64,000 nt of DNA from an uncultured Oscillospiraceae bacterium. GTDB taxonomy: Bacteria; Bacillota; Clostridia; Oscillospirales; Oscillospiraceae. A program made the translations under genes and the position numbers. A model generated the notes under the pieces. It saw only the letters and a list, made by a program, of their open reading frames with translations, had not been told where the DNA came from and did not search any database. The DNA lies in contig CATLAL010000003.1 of NCBI GenBank assembly GCA_949878425.1, forward strand, positions 62,001 to 126,000, read 5' to 3'. Below are positions 8,374 through 15,614 of this stretch, piece after piece. Every line of letters starts with the position of its first letter. Positions within the stretch are counted from its first letter, which is position 1.

Positions 8374-9168
8374 CTACTTGCGTACCTCCAGGTACTCCTG
8401 ATAGACCTCGTTCCAAATTTCGGCCTTCAGTTCCATGAACCGGGGCTCGCTCTTGGTGCCCTGGTCCCGGGGATAGGGGATGTCGATGTCCACGATCCGC
8501 TTGATGCGCCCCGGCCGGGCGGACATAATCACCACCCGCTGGGCCAGCAGCACCGCCTCGTCCACGTCGTGAGTGATGAAAAAGCAGGTCTTTTTCTCCT
8601 GCTCCCAGGTTTTCAGCAGCTCGGTCTGGAGCTGGGCCCGGGTCTGGGCGTCCAGCGCGCCGAAGGGCTCATCCATCAGCAGCACCTCCGGGTCGTTGGC
8701 GTAGGCCCGGGCGATGGCCACCCGCTGCTTCATGCCGCCGGAGAGCTCCTTGGGGTAGGAGTTCTCAAAGTCCTCCAGACCCACGATTTTGATGTACTTC
8801 CGGGCGATCTCCCTGCACTGCTCCTTGGGCAGCCGCTTCATCTGAGGACCGAACATGACGTTCTGGATCACCGTTTGCCAGGGGAACAGGGCGTACTGCT
8901 GAAAGACAACGCCCCGCTTCACGTCCGTGCCCACGATGCGCTCGCCGTCCAGGAAGCAGTCGCCGCTGCTGGCCTCGTGGAGGCCGGCCAGGATGTTGAG
9001 CAGCGTGGACTTGCCGCAGCCGGAGGGGCCCACCACGCAGATGAACTCATTCTCCATAATGTTCAGGTCCACCCCGTTGAGGGCTACCGTGGTGCCGTGG
9101 TCGCCGTGGTATTCCTTTTTTACGTTTTTGATCTCAATCTTTACGCTTCTTCCCGCTTCTCCTGCCAT
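8374..9168 (-). CDS. TauB/SsuB-like ABC transporter ATPase
   Basis: 264 residues. Walker A GPSGCGKST is at 47-55, the Q-loop region is FQQYALFPW, the signature is LSGGMKQR and Walker B is LLMDEP followed by the D-loop FGALD. The C-terminal region resembles TauB/SsuB/NrtD. It energises import with the permease encoded immediately upstream (28-nt overlap with that gene's 3' end) and the lipoprotein downstream. The ATG at 9168 follows AGGAGG by 8 nt. Confidence 0.93.
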   Translation of the reverse strand: MAGEAGRSVKIEIKNVKKEYHGDHGTTVALNGVDLNIMENEFICVVGPSGCGKSTLLNILAGLHEASSGDCFLDGERIVGTDVKRGVVFQQYALFPWQTVIQNVMFGPQMKRLPKEQCREIARKYIKIVGLEDFENSYPKELSGGMKQRVAIARAYANDPEVLLMDEPFGALDAQTRAQLQTELLKTWEQEKKTCFFITHDVDEAVLLAQRVVIMSARPGRIKRIVDIDIPYPRDQGTKSEPRFMELKAEIWNEVYQEYLEVRK

Positions 9169-9947
9169 GACGTCAGCCTCCTTTCAATAAAGTTTACAAG
9201 GGAGTTGAGCAGCGTACCGATGATGCCGATGAGAATGATGTAGCCCAGCATGGCGTTGGTCTCAAAGGTGGTCTGGAGGGTCCGGATACGCATGCCCAGG
9301 CCGGCCTGGGCGCCGGTGGACTCCGCCGCCAGCAGGGTGGTCAGGCCCGCGCTGAGTCCCAGCCGCACGGCAGTGAGGATGAAGGGCACCGTAGCGGGCA
9401 GGGTGATGCGGAAAAAGATGTCCATGTCGTTGGCCCCCAGGACCCGGGCGGCCTTGACCAGGGTGTTGTCGATGTTGCGGATGCCGTGGAAAATGGTGAT
9501 GCACATGGTCATAAAGGTGCAGATCCAAATCAGCACCACCGAGGGGGCGCGGCCCACGCCCAGCATGATGACAATCAGGGGCGCGTAGGCCAGGGCGGGG
9601 ATGTTGCGGATGAAGTTGATCCAAGGCTCAATGATCCGGCGCACCGGGGTGTACCAGGCCATGAGGAACGCCACCGGCAGCGCGGTGACAAAGCCCAGGC
9701 CGAAGCCCATGGCTACGGAGATCATACTGCTGGCAAAGTCGCCCAGCAGCGCGTCCCGGTCCAGCATGGTCTTCATGCCGTCGATCACGGCGGGGATAAA
9801 GGGGAAGCTGCGGCCCGTCTTCTTGCCGATGGACAGGCAGAACCACACCACCAGCGCCACGGCCAGAGAGAGCATCAGCCATCCCCAGTTGATGAGCTTT
9901 GTCCGCTTCTCCGCCTCGGTCAATGGTCTCTTCGCTTGCTTGTTCAT
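9141..9947 (-). CDS. TauC/SsuC-like ABC transporter permease
   Basis: 268-residue inner-membrane permease of the BPD_transp_1 superfamily, about six hydrophobic segments. The EAA-type coupling loop reads KAARVLGANDMDIFFRITLPA, close to TauC/SsuC consensus. The ATG at 9947 is preferred over a GTG 18 nt upstream because an AAGGA lies about 9 nt before it. First gene of the importer cassette. It follows the decayed GNAT gene with no obvious own promoter, so transcription probably arrives from upstream. Confidence 0.92.
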   Translation of the reverse strand: MNKQAKRPLTEAEKRTKLINWGWLMLSLAVALVVWFCLSIGKKTGRSFPFIPAVIDGMKTMLDRDALLGDFASSMISVAMGFGLGFVTALPVAFLMAWYTPVRRIIEPWINFIRNIPALAYAPLIVIMLGVGRAPSVVLIWICTFMTMCITIFHGIRNIDNTLVKAARVLGANDMDIFFRITLPATVPFILTAVRLGLSAGLTTLLAAESTGAQAGLGMRIRTLQTTFETNAMLGYIILIGIIGTLLNSLVNFIERRLTSWQEKREEA

Positions 9948-10048
9948 ATGGCACATTCCTTTCACTTTCCTTGTCTCCGGTTATTTTTTCCGGCAAAACT
10001 GCCTTATCCCTCTCACACTCCTCTCTCAATGGCTCCCGCTTAAAGCAC

Positions 10049-10547
10049 TTAAAGCAAGAGAACCCTTATCCGCCCCGCGGCAATTCTCTCAGAGCCCGCT
10101 GTCAGTTGGTTTTCCCAGTAGGTTACAGAGAAAATGGGATAAAAGCCCATATTGTAGTAGAACTGCTGTCCGGAGCCCACCACCGCCTGCTTCGCTCCAA
10201 GCTCGCCGCAGCGTCTGAGGGCCTCCGACACCACCGCTCTCCCCAGTCCCATTCCGCGGTAATCCGGGTCGGTGGCCACTGGCTCCACCAGGCTCCTCCG
10301 GCCGGTACCACGTACCGCAGTGGGAGACATAGTTTCCATCCGGCGCCACGACGGCGAGCACAAGCTCACAAGGGAGAACCCATCGGGCAGTTCCCACGCC
10401 TGCAAGGCGTCGATATCCAGCGCGGAGATGGGGTCCCGGTCCTGGGTAGGCCGGAAGCCCCGCGCCGCCGCAGCGCGCTGAAACGCGTCGTCGCCGTCAG
10501 GCAGCAGCAGCCGGAGCCTCCCGTTATCAAAGTGGGTGGAACAGCTG
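10049..10547 (-). pseudogene. Decayed GNAT N-acetyltransferase
   Basis: Remnant of a GNAT acetyltransferase spread over two frames. One frame gives WELPDGFSLVSL, the other then gives CELVLAVVAPDGNYVSHCG followed by TWYRPEE, and the first frame resumes with EPVATDPDYRGMGLGRAVV and GSGQQFYYNMGFYPIF. The acetyl-CoA loop (RGMGLGRA) is intact. The N-terminus has no start and runs into the end of the LarA-like gene, and a stretch normally found between the first two blocks seems missing. So at least two frameshifts plus a deletion: not a functional gene as read. A sequencing error could explain a frameshift but not the missing segment. Confidence 0.75.
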
Positions 10548-10552
10548 CGGCG

Positions 10553-12028
10553 TCAGCCGCCCCACCCATTGGTGCCGTCGTAGGGCTCATCCCTCATGCA
10601 CAGGTGGACCGCGCCCACCTTGAAGGTCTTGGGCAGGGCCAGAATGTTGGGGTTGGGTCCCACGTACTTCTTCATGGCGTCGGAGAGGGCCTCCTCGAAG
10701 GTGGCCCTGGTTTTCAGCCCCATCCCCCGGGCGATCCCCGGCTCCTGAGCCCCCACGATATAGATGGCGGCGGTGTTCATCTCGGCAATGTGGCCGCAGC
10801 TCATCATGGAGAAGCCGTGGAAGGGGTGGAAGGCGTTGGTGAAGCGGTACTTGCGGATGTACTCCTCATTGGTGGCAAAATACTCCCCATACCGGTTCAT
10901 GTCCGGCAGGATGTTCATGTAGTCGTGCTGGAACAGCTCGTAGAGTTCCCGCAGGTAGGGCCAGCGCTCGTCGTGGAAGTAGCCGTTGCAGATGGAGGAG
11001 CAGATGATCACGCAGTTGTCCTTCATTACACGCTTGTGGCGGATCACCTGGGCGGAGAGGGCCTGCATCATCTGAATCGGGTTCGTGCCCATGCCGTTGC
11101 CGTAGTGGAAGCTCTGGGGCATGCCGAATACCATCACGTCGTACTTCTTCTCCGCGAAGGGCACATAGGTGCGCCTGTCGGCCACCTCCCAGCTCTTAGG
11201 CATCATCTCCTTGGCATAGCCGGAGAAAATGGCGATCTGCCGGGAGTAGGTGTCCAGCACCGCGTCGCAGCAGAAGAAGGGGTGGCCCATCTTCTCCTCC
11301 ATCCACATGCCGATCTCGTCGAACTTGGTCCGCATCAGGTTCTTTCCGGATACGGGGGTGAAGTCCGGCCGGTGCATCACCTGGGGCACATGGTGGCTGG
11401 CAATGCTTCGCCAGTGGGTGATGCCGGTGGCGCAGTGCTTGTAGCCTCCGGAGTAGCCGCCGTAGGGGTTGCCCTGGGTGTGGCCGATCAAAATAGGGAT
11501 GTCGCAGTCAAAGACGTACTTGTTCATCAGAACCGGGTCCCCCCGGTCCGTGGTCCCCAGGTCCACCATGTGCTCGTAGTCCTCGCTGTCGTGGCTGGTG
11601 AGCTGGCCGGAGTAGTAGAACTCGCTGAAGAGCTCCTCCCCCAGGATCTGTTTCATCTCCGGCACCGTGGCCCGGGGGTGGAGGCCGTTGGAGATCAGCA
11701 GCAGAATGTCCTTCTTCTCCACTCCGGCGGCGTAGAGCTCGTCCAGACAGGCCCTTATGGATACCTTCCGGTGGCTGGTAGCCTGGCATCCGCCCTTGAC
11801 AATGTCCGGGATGACGAATACCGCCGTCTTGCCGGGCCCCGCCAGCTCCCGCAGCGCCGGCATCCCGATGGGGTTCCGGATGCTCTCCAGGGTGGCGGCG
11901 TAGAGGCTCTCCCAGTCCTGGGGCAGACAGGGCGGATCGGGGATGGTCTCCCCTGGGATAAACACGTCCGTACCCTCCGGCAGCTGGGCGCTCATCAGCC
12001 CCTGGCCGTACTCAAATTCCAGATTCAT
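10553..12028 (-). CDS. LarA-family (nickel-pincer) racemase/epimerase homologue, non-canonical
   Basis: 491 residues, DUF2088/LarA family. LarA racemases use a nickel-pincer nucleotide bound to a Lys. Comparison with Lactiplantibacillus LarA from memory: His108 corresponds to H117 (NGLHPR); the cofactor Lys184 to K197 in GGYSGGYK; the nickel ligand His200 to H213, exactly 16 residues after the Lys. But the second catalytic His174 is replaced by Asn187 (QGNPYGGYSGG). The cofactor site is kept while the acid/base pair is altered, so the enzyme is probably not a lactate racemase but acts on another 2-hydroxy acid or sugar acid. The ATG at 12028 follows TTGGAGA. The larB/C/E cofactor genes are not in this window. 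Confidence 0.85.
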   Translation of the reverse strand: MNLEFEYGQGLMSAQLPEGTDVFIPGETIPDPPCLPQDWESLYAATLESIRNPIGMPALRELAGPGKTAVFVIPDIVKGGCQATSHRKVSIRACLDELYAAGVEKKDILLLISNGLHPRATVPEMKQILGEELFSEFYYSGQLTSHDSEDYEHMVDLGTTDRGDPVLMNKYVFDCDIPILIGHTQGNPYGGYSGGYKHCATGITHWRSIASHHVPQVMHRPDFTPVSGKNLMRTKFDEIGMWMEEKMGHPFFCCDAVLDTYSRQIAIFSGYAKEMMPKSWEVADRRTYVPFAEKKYDVMVFGMPQSFHYGNGMGTNPIQMMQALSAQVIRHKRVMKDNCVIICSSICNGYFHDERWPYLRELYELFQHDYMNILPDMNRYGEYFATNEEYIRKYRFTNAFHPFHGFSMMSCGHIAEMNTAAIYIVGAQEPGIARGMGLKTRATFEEALSDAMKKYVGPNPNILALPKTFKVGAVHLCMRDEPYDGTNGWGG

Positions 12029-12066
12029 ACATTTCTCCAATCTTCTTTTTCGGCGTACACCTTTGA

Positions 12067-12115
12067 GGCATACACTCTTTTTCTTTTTGAAAAAAGAAAA
12101 AGAATCAAAGTGACG
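12067..12115 (-). repeat. Dispersed AT-rich hairpin repeat, copy 1
   Basis: GGCATACAC end followed by a hairpin with arms TCTTTTTCTTTTT and AAAAAGAAAAAGA and the tail ATCAAAG. It lies in the gap between the TIM-like gene and the LarA-like gene. Same family as the repeats at 13021, 36451, 45783, 51834, 52235, 56358 and 59150. Confidence 0.7.
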
Positions 12116-12172
12116 GAAAACTCGCCGTCAAGTCGTGCGCGAGGAGACGCTGAACAGGCTCTTCTTGATCCG

Positions 12173-13009
12173 TTACTCCCCCAGGTACAGCCGGATGATC
12201 TCCAGGTACTCCTCCGGGTAGAAGCCGATCTCCCCCGTAAAGCGGGTGAGAGCGATGAGCCCGCCGTCGATCTCCGCAATGGAGGCCAGCATGGCGGCGT
12301 TGTCCGCCTTCAGTCCGCCGCCGTAGACCACGTCCATGCCGCGGGTGCGCTCCTTGACAAAGCGAGCGATCTTGGTAATGTACTCCTTCCCCGCCGGGGT
12401 CTTGCCGGGACCGATGGACCACACCGGCTCATAGCCGATGACGACCCGGCTCCGGTCCACGCCCTCCAGGCCCACGTCCAGCTGCTGACCCAGGACGCTC
12501 TCCCATCGCTCCTGCTCCTCGCTGGTCTCTCCAATGCAGTAGAGCACCGTGAGCCCCGCCTCCTGGGCGCAGCGGATCTCCTGGTTCAGCAGGCGGTTCA
12601 CAGCGCTCATATCCGTGACGCCCGCCTCCGCTAAAATTCCCTTTTTGTCGTTTCTCTCCTCGCAGTGACCGATGAGAGTGGATGTACAGCCCATAGCCTT
12701 TACAATAGAGGCGGGGCGGTTGGTGGTGAAGGCGCCGAAGTTGCCGCCAACGGCGGTATTCATCCGGTAGACCCCCTGGCTGCCCAGCTGCACGGGGCTG
12801 TCTGGGGTTCTGGCCGCGGCGGCCCCCAGCAGGTGGGCCTCCGGCAGGTACTGGACAAACTCCACCTGGGCGCTGTCGTACCTCCTCAGTGCCTCCTGGG
12901 CGCCCTCCACCACCGCCGCGCCCCAGCTCTGCACCGGCGCCAGACGGTTCACCCCGCCGTACTCCACCGGCACGTCAAAGCGCTTTAAATTCAAGTAAAT
13001 GTGCTTCAT
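12173..13009 (-). CDS. Triose-phosphate-isomerase-like protein with altered phosphate site
   Basis: 278 residues of TIM-barrel fold clearly related to TpiA. Catalytic residues are recognisable: N7/K9 (NLK, normally NWK), H115 in IGHCEER and E194 in YEPVWSIGPGK. The three phosphate-binding elements are changed: YGGS is YGGG (G232 for the Ser), and the loop DGxLVGGA is DGGLIALT, so both phosphate-gripping glycines are replaced by A253 and L254. This is a paralogue, probably acting on an aldehyde/ketone with a different head group, for example a sulfonate or an unphosphorylated end. It is in the same direction as the aldolase and kinase genes, 110 nt after the kinase. Start ATG follows GGGAG. 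Confidence 0.85.
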   Translation of the reverse strand: MKHIYLNLKRFDVPVEYGGVNRLAPVQSWGAAVVEGAQEALRRYDSAQVEFVQYLPEAHLLGAAAARTPDSPVQLGSQGVYRMNTAVGGNFGAFTTNRPASIVKAMGCTSTLIGHCEERNDKKGILAEAGVTDMSAVNRLLNQEIRCAQEAGLTVLYCIGETSEEQERWESVLGQQLDVGLEGVDRSRVVIGYEPVWSIGPGKTPAGKEYITKIARFVKERTRGMDVVYGGGLKADNAAMLASIAEIDGGLIALTRFTGEIGFYPEEYLEIIRLYLGE

Positions 13010-13020
13010 ATCTGCTCCCT

Positions 13021-13092
13021 AAGCGAAACGAAGTTTCGCGCTAAAATTTTCTTTTGATTCTTTTCTTTTTTAAAAGAAAAGAATGTATGCCT
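13021..13092 (+). repeat. Dispersed AT-rich hairpin repeat, copy 2
   Basis: Begins with the GC stem GCGAAAC/GTTTCGC, continues AAAATTTTCTTTTGATTC, then the hairpin TTCTTTTC/GAAAAGAA and the end GTATGCC. Lies between the kinase and TIM-like genes. Confidence 0.75.
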
Positions 13093-13119
13093 TCCCGTAT
13101 GCCTTACGTACGCCGCGCC

Positions 13120-14280
13120 TCACCGCAGCAGGGCGTACTCCGGGAAGTCGCCGCCCATGAGGGGCATGGCGTAATCGAAGAAGGCGTCCGCGATGCGGTT
13201 TCCGTCCACGATCCACTCCAGGGGGAACTTCTTCTCCACATTGGCCACGTCCTGGAGGGGCGTCAGGAACAAGCTGCTGCTATACACGGGCTTCCGCTCC
13301 GCCGTAATGGCCACCATACACCCGCTCTCGCCCTTCAGGGCGGACTCCAGGGCGAACCGGCCCACGGCGTAGGCCTCCTCCCGGTCCAGGGGGGATATGT
13401 AGGGGATGCTGGCCCGGCCCAGGAGGCCCGGCTTCTCCGCCCGGGACTTGAGTCCCAGCTGTTTCATAATCTGCTCGGTCACATACTGGGCGGTTCCGCC
13501 GGGGACGGTGTGTCCGAAGCCGTCCACAATGCCGGTGTCCGCCAGGGGCTTGCCGTCCAGGCCCCGGATGCCCTCGCTGACCGTCACCAGCAGGCCCTTC
13601 CCCTTGGCGAAGGCCGCCTCGATGTCCGAGAGCATTTTGTCCTCATCCACCAGGACCTCCGGTAGGTACGTCAGCACCTGGCAGTCGGTGAGCCTGGCGG
13701 CCAGGGCGCTGGCGGCAGTGACCCAGCCGGCAGCCCGGCCCATCAGCTCCAGCACCACCACGTGGATGGGCAGGCCCGAGGCGTCCAGGGCCAGCTCGGC
13801 GGCGCTCTGGGCGGCGTATCGGGCGGCGGAGCCGAAGCCGGGACAGTGGTCGGTGACGTCCAGGTCGTTGTCCATGGTCTTGGGGATGCCGATCACCCGC
13901 AGATCCAGCCCCTCCCGCTTCGCCAGCTCGTTGACCTTGTGGCAGGTGTCCATGGAGTCGTTGCCGCCGTTGTAGAAAAAGCAGTCGATCTCAAATTTCT
14001 TCAGCGTCTCCAGCACGGTGGGGTAGTCCGCCTCTCCCAGCTTCCGCCGGCAGGAGCCAATGGCGGAGGCCGGCGTATGGGCCAGCCGGGCAATGGTCCC
14101 GGCAGGGACGTCCGTCAAGTCAATGAGGTCGCCCTTCAGAATTCCCTCCGCGCCGAAGCGGGCCGCGTAGATCTTCCCCACCTGCCTGTGGGCCCGGGCC
14201 GCCTCCACCACCCCCTGGAGGGAGCTGTTGATGACCGCCGTGGGACCGCCGCCGTGGGCAATGAGAATATTCCGCCCCAT
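13120..14280 (-). CDS. 6-phosphofructokinase family, PPi-dependent type
   Basis: 386 residues of the PfkA/Pfp superfamily, which phosphorylates fructose-6-phosphate or related ketose phosphates at C1. The phosphoryl-donor motif is GGND at 105-108; an Asp at its last position instead of Gly is the accepted mark of pyrophosphate-dependent enzymes. The catalytic block is PKTMDNDL (133-140) with the catalytic Asp at D137. The substrate loop has ELMGRAAGW. The start at 14280 overlaps the aldolase stop (ATGA), so kinase and aldolase are translationally coupled. Given the unusual partner enzymes, the natural substrate may be a modified ketose, but the kinase itself looks orthodox. Confidence 0.88.
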   Translation of the reverse strand: MGRNILIAHGGGPTAVINSSLQGVVEAARAHRQVGKIYAARFGAEGILKGDLIDLTDVPAGTIARLAHTPASAIGSCRRKLGEADYPTVLETLKKFEIDCFFYNGGNDSMDTCHKVNELAKREGLDLRVIGIPKTMDNDLDVTDHCPGFGSAARYAAQSAAELALDASGLPIHVVVLELMGRAAGWVTAASALAARLTDCQVLTYLPEVLVDEDKMLSDIEAAFAKGKGLLVTVSEGIRGLDGKPLADTGIVDGFGHTVPGGTAQYVTEQIMKQLGLKSRAEKPGLLGRASIPYISPLDREEAYAVGRFALESALKGESGCMVAITAERKPVYSSSLFLTPLQDVANVEKKFPLEWIVDGNRIADAFFDYAMPLMGGDFPEYALLR

Positions 14281-15437
14281 CAAATGCCCTTCTTTCTGTA
14301 CCGCTCGGCCATCTCGTCCAGGCTGACCGCCTCAATGAGAGGAGCCTTGCCCACGCTGTCAAACTCCACAACCAGGGTGCCTACGACCTCCTTGACCCCC
14401 CGCTCGATGCAGTCCACAATGCGCCCAACGTCCTCATCCGGCACGCTGCCGTACATCACCGTATCCATAATGGGCGGCAGGAACACCCGGGGATCAAAGG
14501 CGGATGGGTTCGCCAGCAGCAGCTGATAGATGGGGCCAATGGAGGCGCTGTCCCGGAGTCTTGCCTCGCTCCTGAACAGCTCCCGCAGGTTGCGGGTCAC
14601 AGCCAGGCGGATATCCGTATCCACGTTAATCTTCCGGATGCCCAGCTTGGAGACCTCCTTGAGCTGCTCCTTCTTGATGCCGTAGGCGTCGTGGATATCC
14701 CCGCCCAAGGCGTTGATCTCCTCCACAATGTACTGAGGGACCGTGGAGGAGCCGTGGCTGACCAGGGTCCCCTCAATCCCCTCATGGAGCATGCACTCCT
14801 TGGTGGCAATGGCGATCTCCTTGCGAATCACCGTGTCCTTTCCCTTGTTGGCCCCGTGCTTGGTGCCATAGCTGATGGCCAAGGCGTCCACACCGGTCTG
14901 ACGGAAGAATTTCACCGCGTCCATGGGGTTGGTATAGGTTGAGCTGGCGGCAAAGACGTGGTCCTCCACGCCGGCCAGAACGCCCAGCTCCCCCTCCACC
15001 GTAACACCCCGCTCGTGGGCGTACTTGACAACCTCCCTGGTCAGCTCCACGTTCTCCTCAAAGGGCAGAGAGGAGCCGTCGATCATCACGGAGGTGTAGC
15101 CGCCGGCGATGGCGGCCACGCAGGAGTCCAGATTTTTGCCGTGGTCCAGGTGCAGCGCTACGGGAATTGGGCTGTTCTCCGCGTACTTCTTCACCGCCTT
15201 AGCAATGTTCAGCGCCCCCTTCTTTTTGTCCTCCAGGGTTCCGTTGGCGAAATCCGTGCGGCCGCCCATAAAGGCGTTGGCCAGATCCGCGCCCTGCAGG
15301 ATCGCCGCAGAACGGAACATCTCATGGACCTCAATCACGGCCTTCGCCTGGCAGACGGCATTCACGTTGAACGCGCCCTGGGCATAGTTGTACTTCTCCG
15401 TGGCATCCAGAATCGCTCTCATCGGGACAAGGGGCAT
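14280..15437 (-). CDS. fba: Class II fructose-bisphosphate aldolase (CbbA-like subtype)
   Basis: 385-residue zinc aldolase. Metal and catalytic motifs: HLDHG at 96-100, EGELG at 148-152, GTKHG at 191-195, SHGSSTVP around 227-234 and KINVDTDIRLA near 265-275. The HGSS..P and long VDTDIRLA pattern resembles the Calvin-cycle subtype of class II aldolases. It cleaves or forms a ketose-1,6-bisphosphate, giving DHAP and an aldehyde. First gene after a promoter-like region and so probably the head of the catabolic operon. The ATG follows AGGAGG by 8 nt. It overlaps the kinase gene by 4 nt. Confidence 0.9.
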   Translation of the reverse strand: MPLVPMRAILDATEKYNYAQGAFNVNAVCQAKAVIEVHEMFRSAAILQGADLANAFMGGRTDFANGTLEDKKKGALNIAKAVKKYAENSPIPVALHLDHGKNLDSCVAAIAGGYTSVMIDGSSLPFEENVELTREVVKYAHERGVTVEGELGVLAGVEDHVFAASSTYTNPMDAVKFFRQTGVDALAISYGTKHGANKGKDTVIRKEIAIATKECMLHEGIEGTLVSHGSSTVPQYIVEEINALGGDIHDAYGIKKEQLKEVSKLGIRKINVDTDIRLAVTRNLRELFRSEARLRDSASIGPIYQLLLANPSAFDPRVFLPPIMDTVMYGSVPDEDVGRIVDCIERGVKEVVGTLVVEFDSVGKAPLIEAVSLDEMAERYRKKGI

Positions 15438-15497
15438 AACTCCTACCTCCTGTTGCTCAAATTATTTTTTAATTTAATTAATTTTCTAGATACCCAT

Positions 15498-15526
15498 AGC
15501 ATACATGAAACCAATCCCATTTACAA
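15498..15526 (-). promoter_or_regulatory. Likely promoter of the aldolase-led catabolic operon
   Basis: Minus strand -35 TTGTAA (15526-15521), 17-bp spacer, -10 TATGCT (15503-15498). An inverted repeat TTTAC/GTAAA with a 5-nt loop (15520-15534) overlaps the -35 and could be an operator. The stretch from here to the start codon is AT-rich, unlike the rest of the window. Confidence 0.6.
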
Positions 15527-15562
15527 GTGGTAAACCGACCAAATATCCCGCGGAATTTTGGG

Positions 15563-15614
15563 CAAAAAATACAAGAGCAAAGGCCGTTCAGGGTTCCCAA
15601 ACCGTCCTTTGCTC
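15563..15614 (-). terminator. Intrinsic terminator of the Pel-like operon
   Basis: Immediately after the stop codon at 15615: 9-bp stem (15606-15614 with 15575-15583, arms GAGCAAAGG/CCTTTGCTC) with an inner pairing, followed in the minus direction by TTGTATTTTTTG. Confidence 0.85.

Noticed and set aside
9899-12634. Plus-strand frame running through the LarA-like gene and part of the TIM-like gene
   Set aside because: It crosses several genes on the other strand and has no family features.
12067-13092. Repeats considered as a CRISPR array
   Set aside because: Copies are widely scattered, in both orientations, hairpin-based and without regular spacers.
13120-14280. ATP-dependent phosphofructokinase
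   Set aside because: The donor motif is GGND, not GGDG; the Asp points to pyrophosphate as donor.
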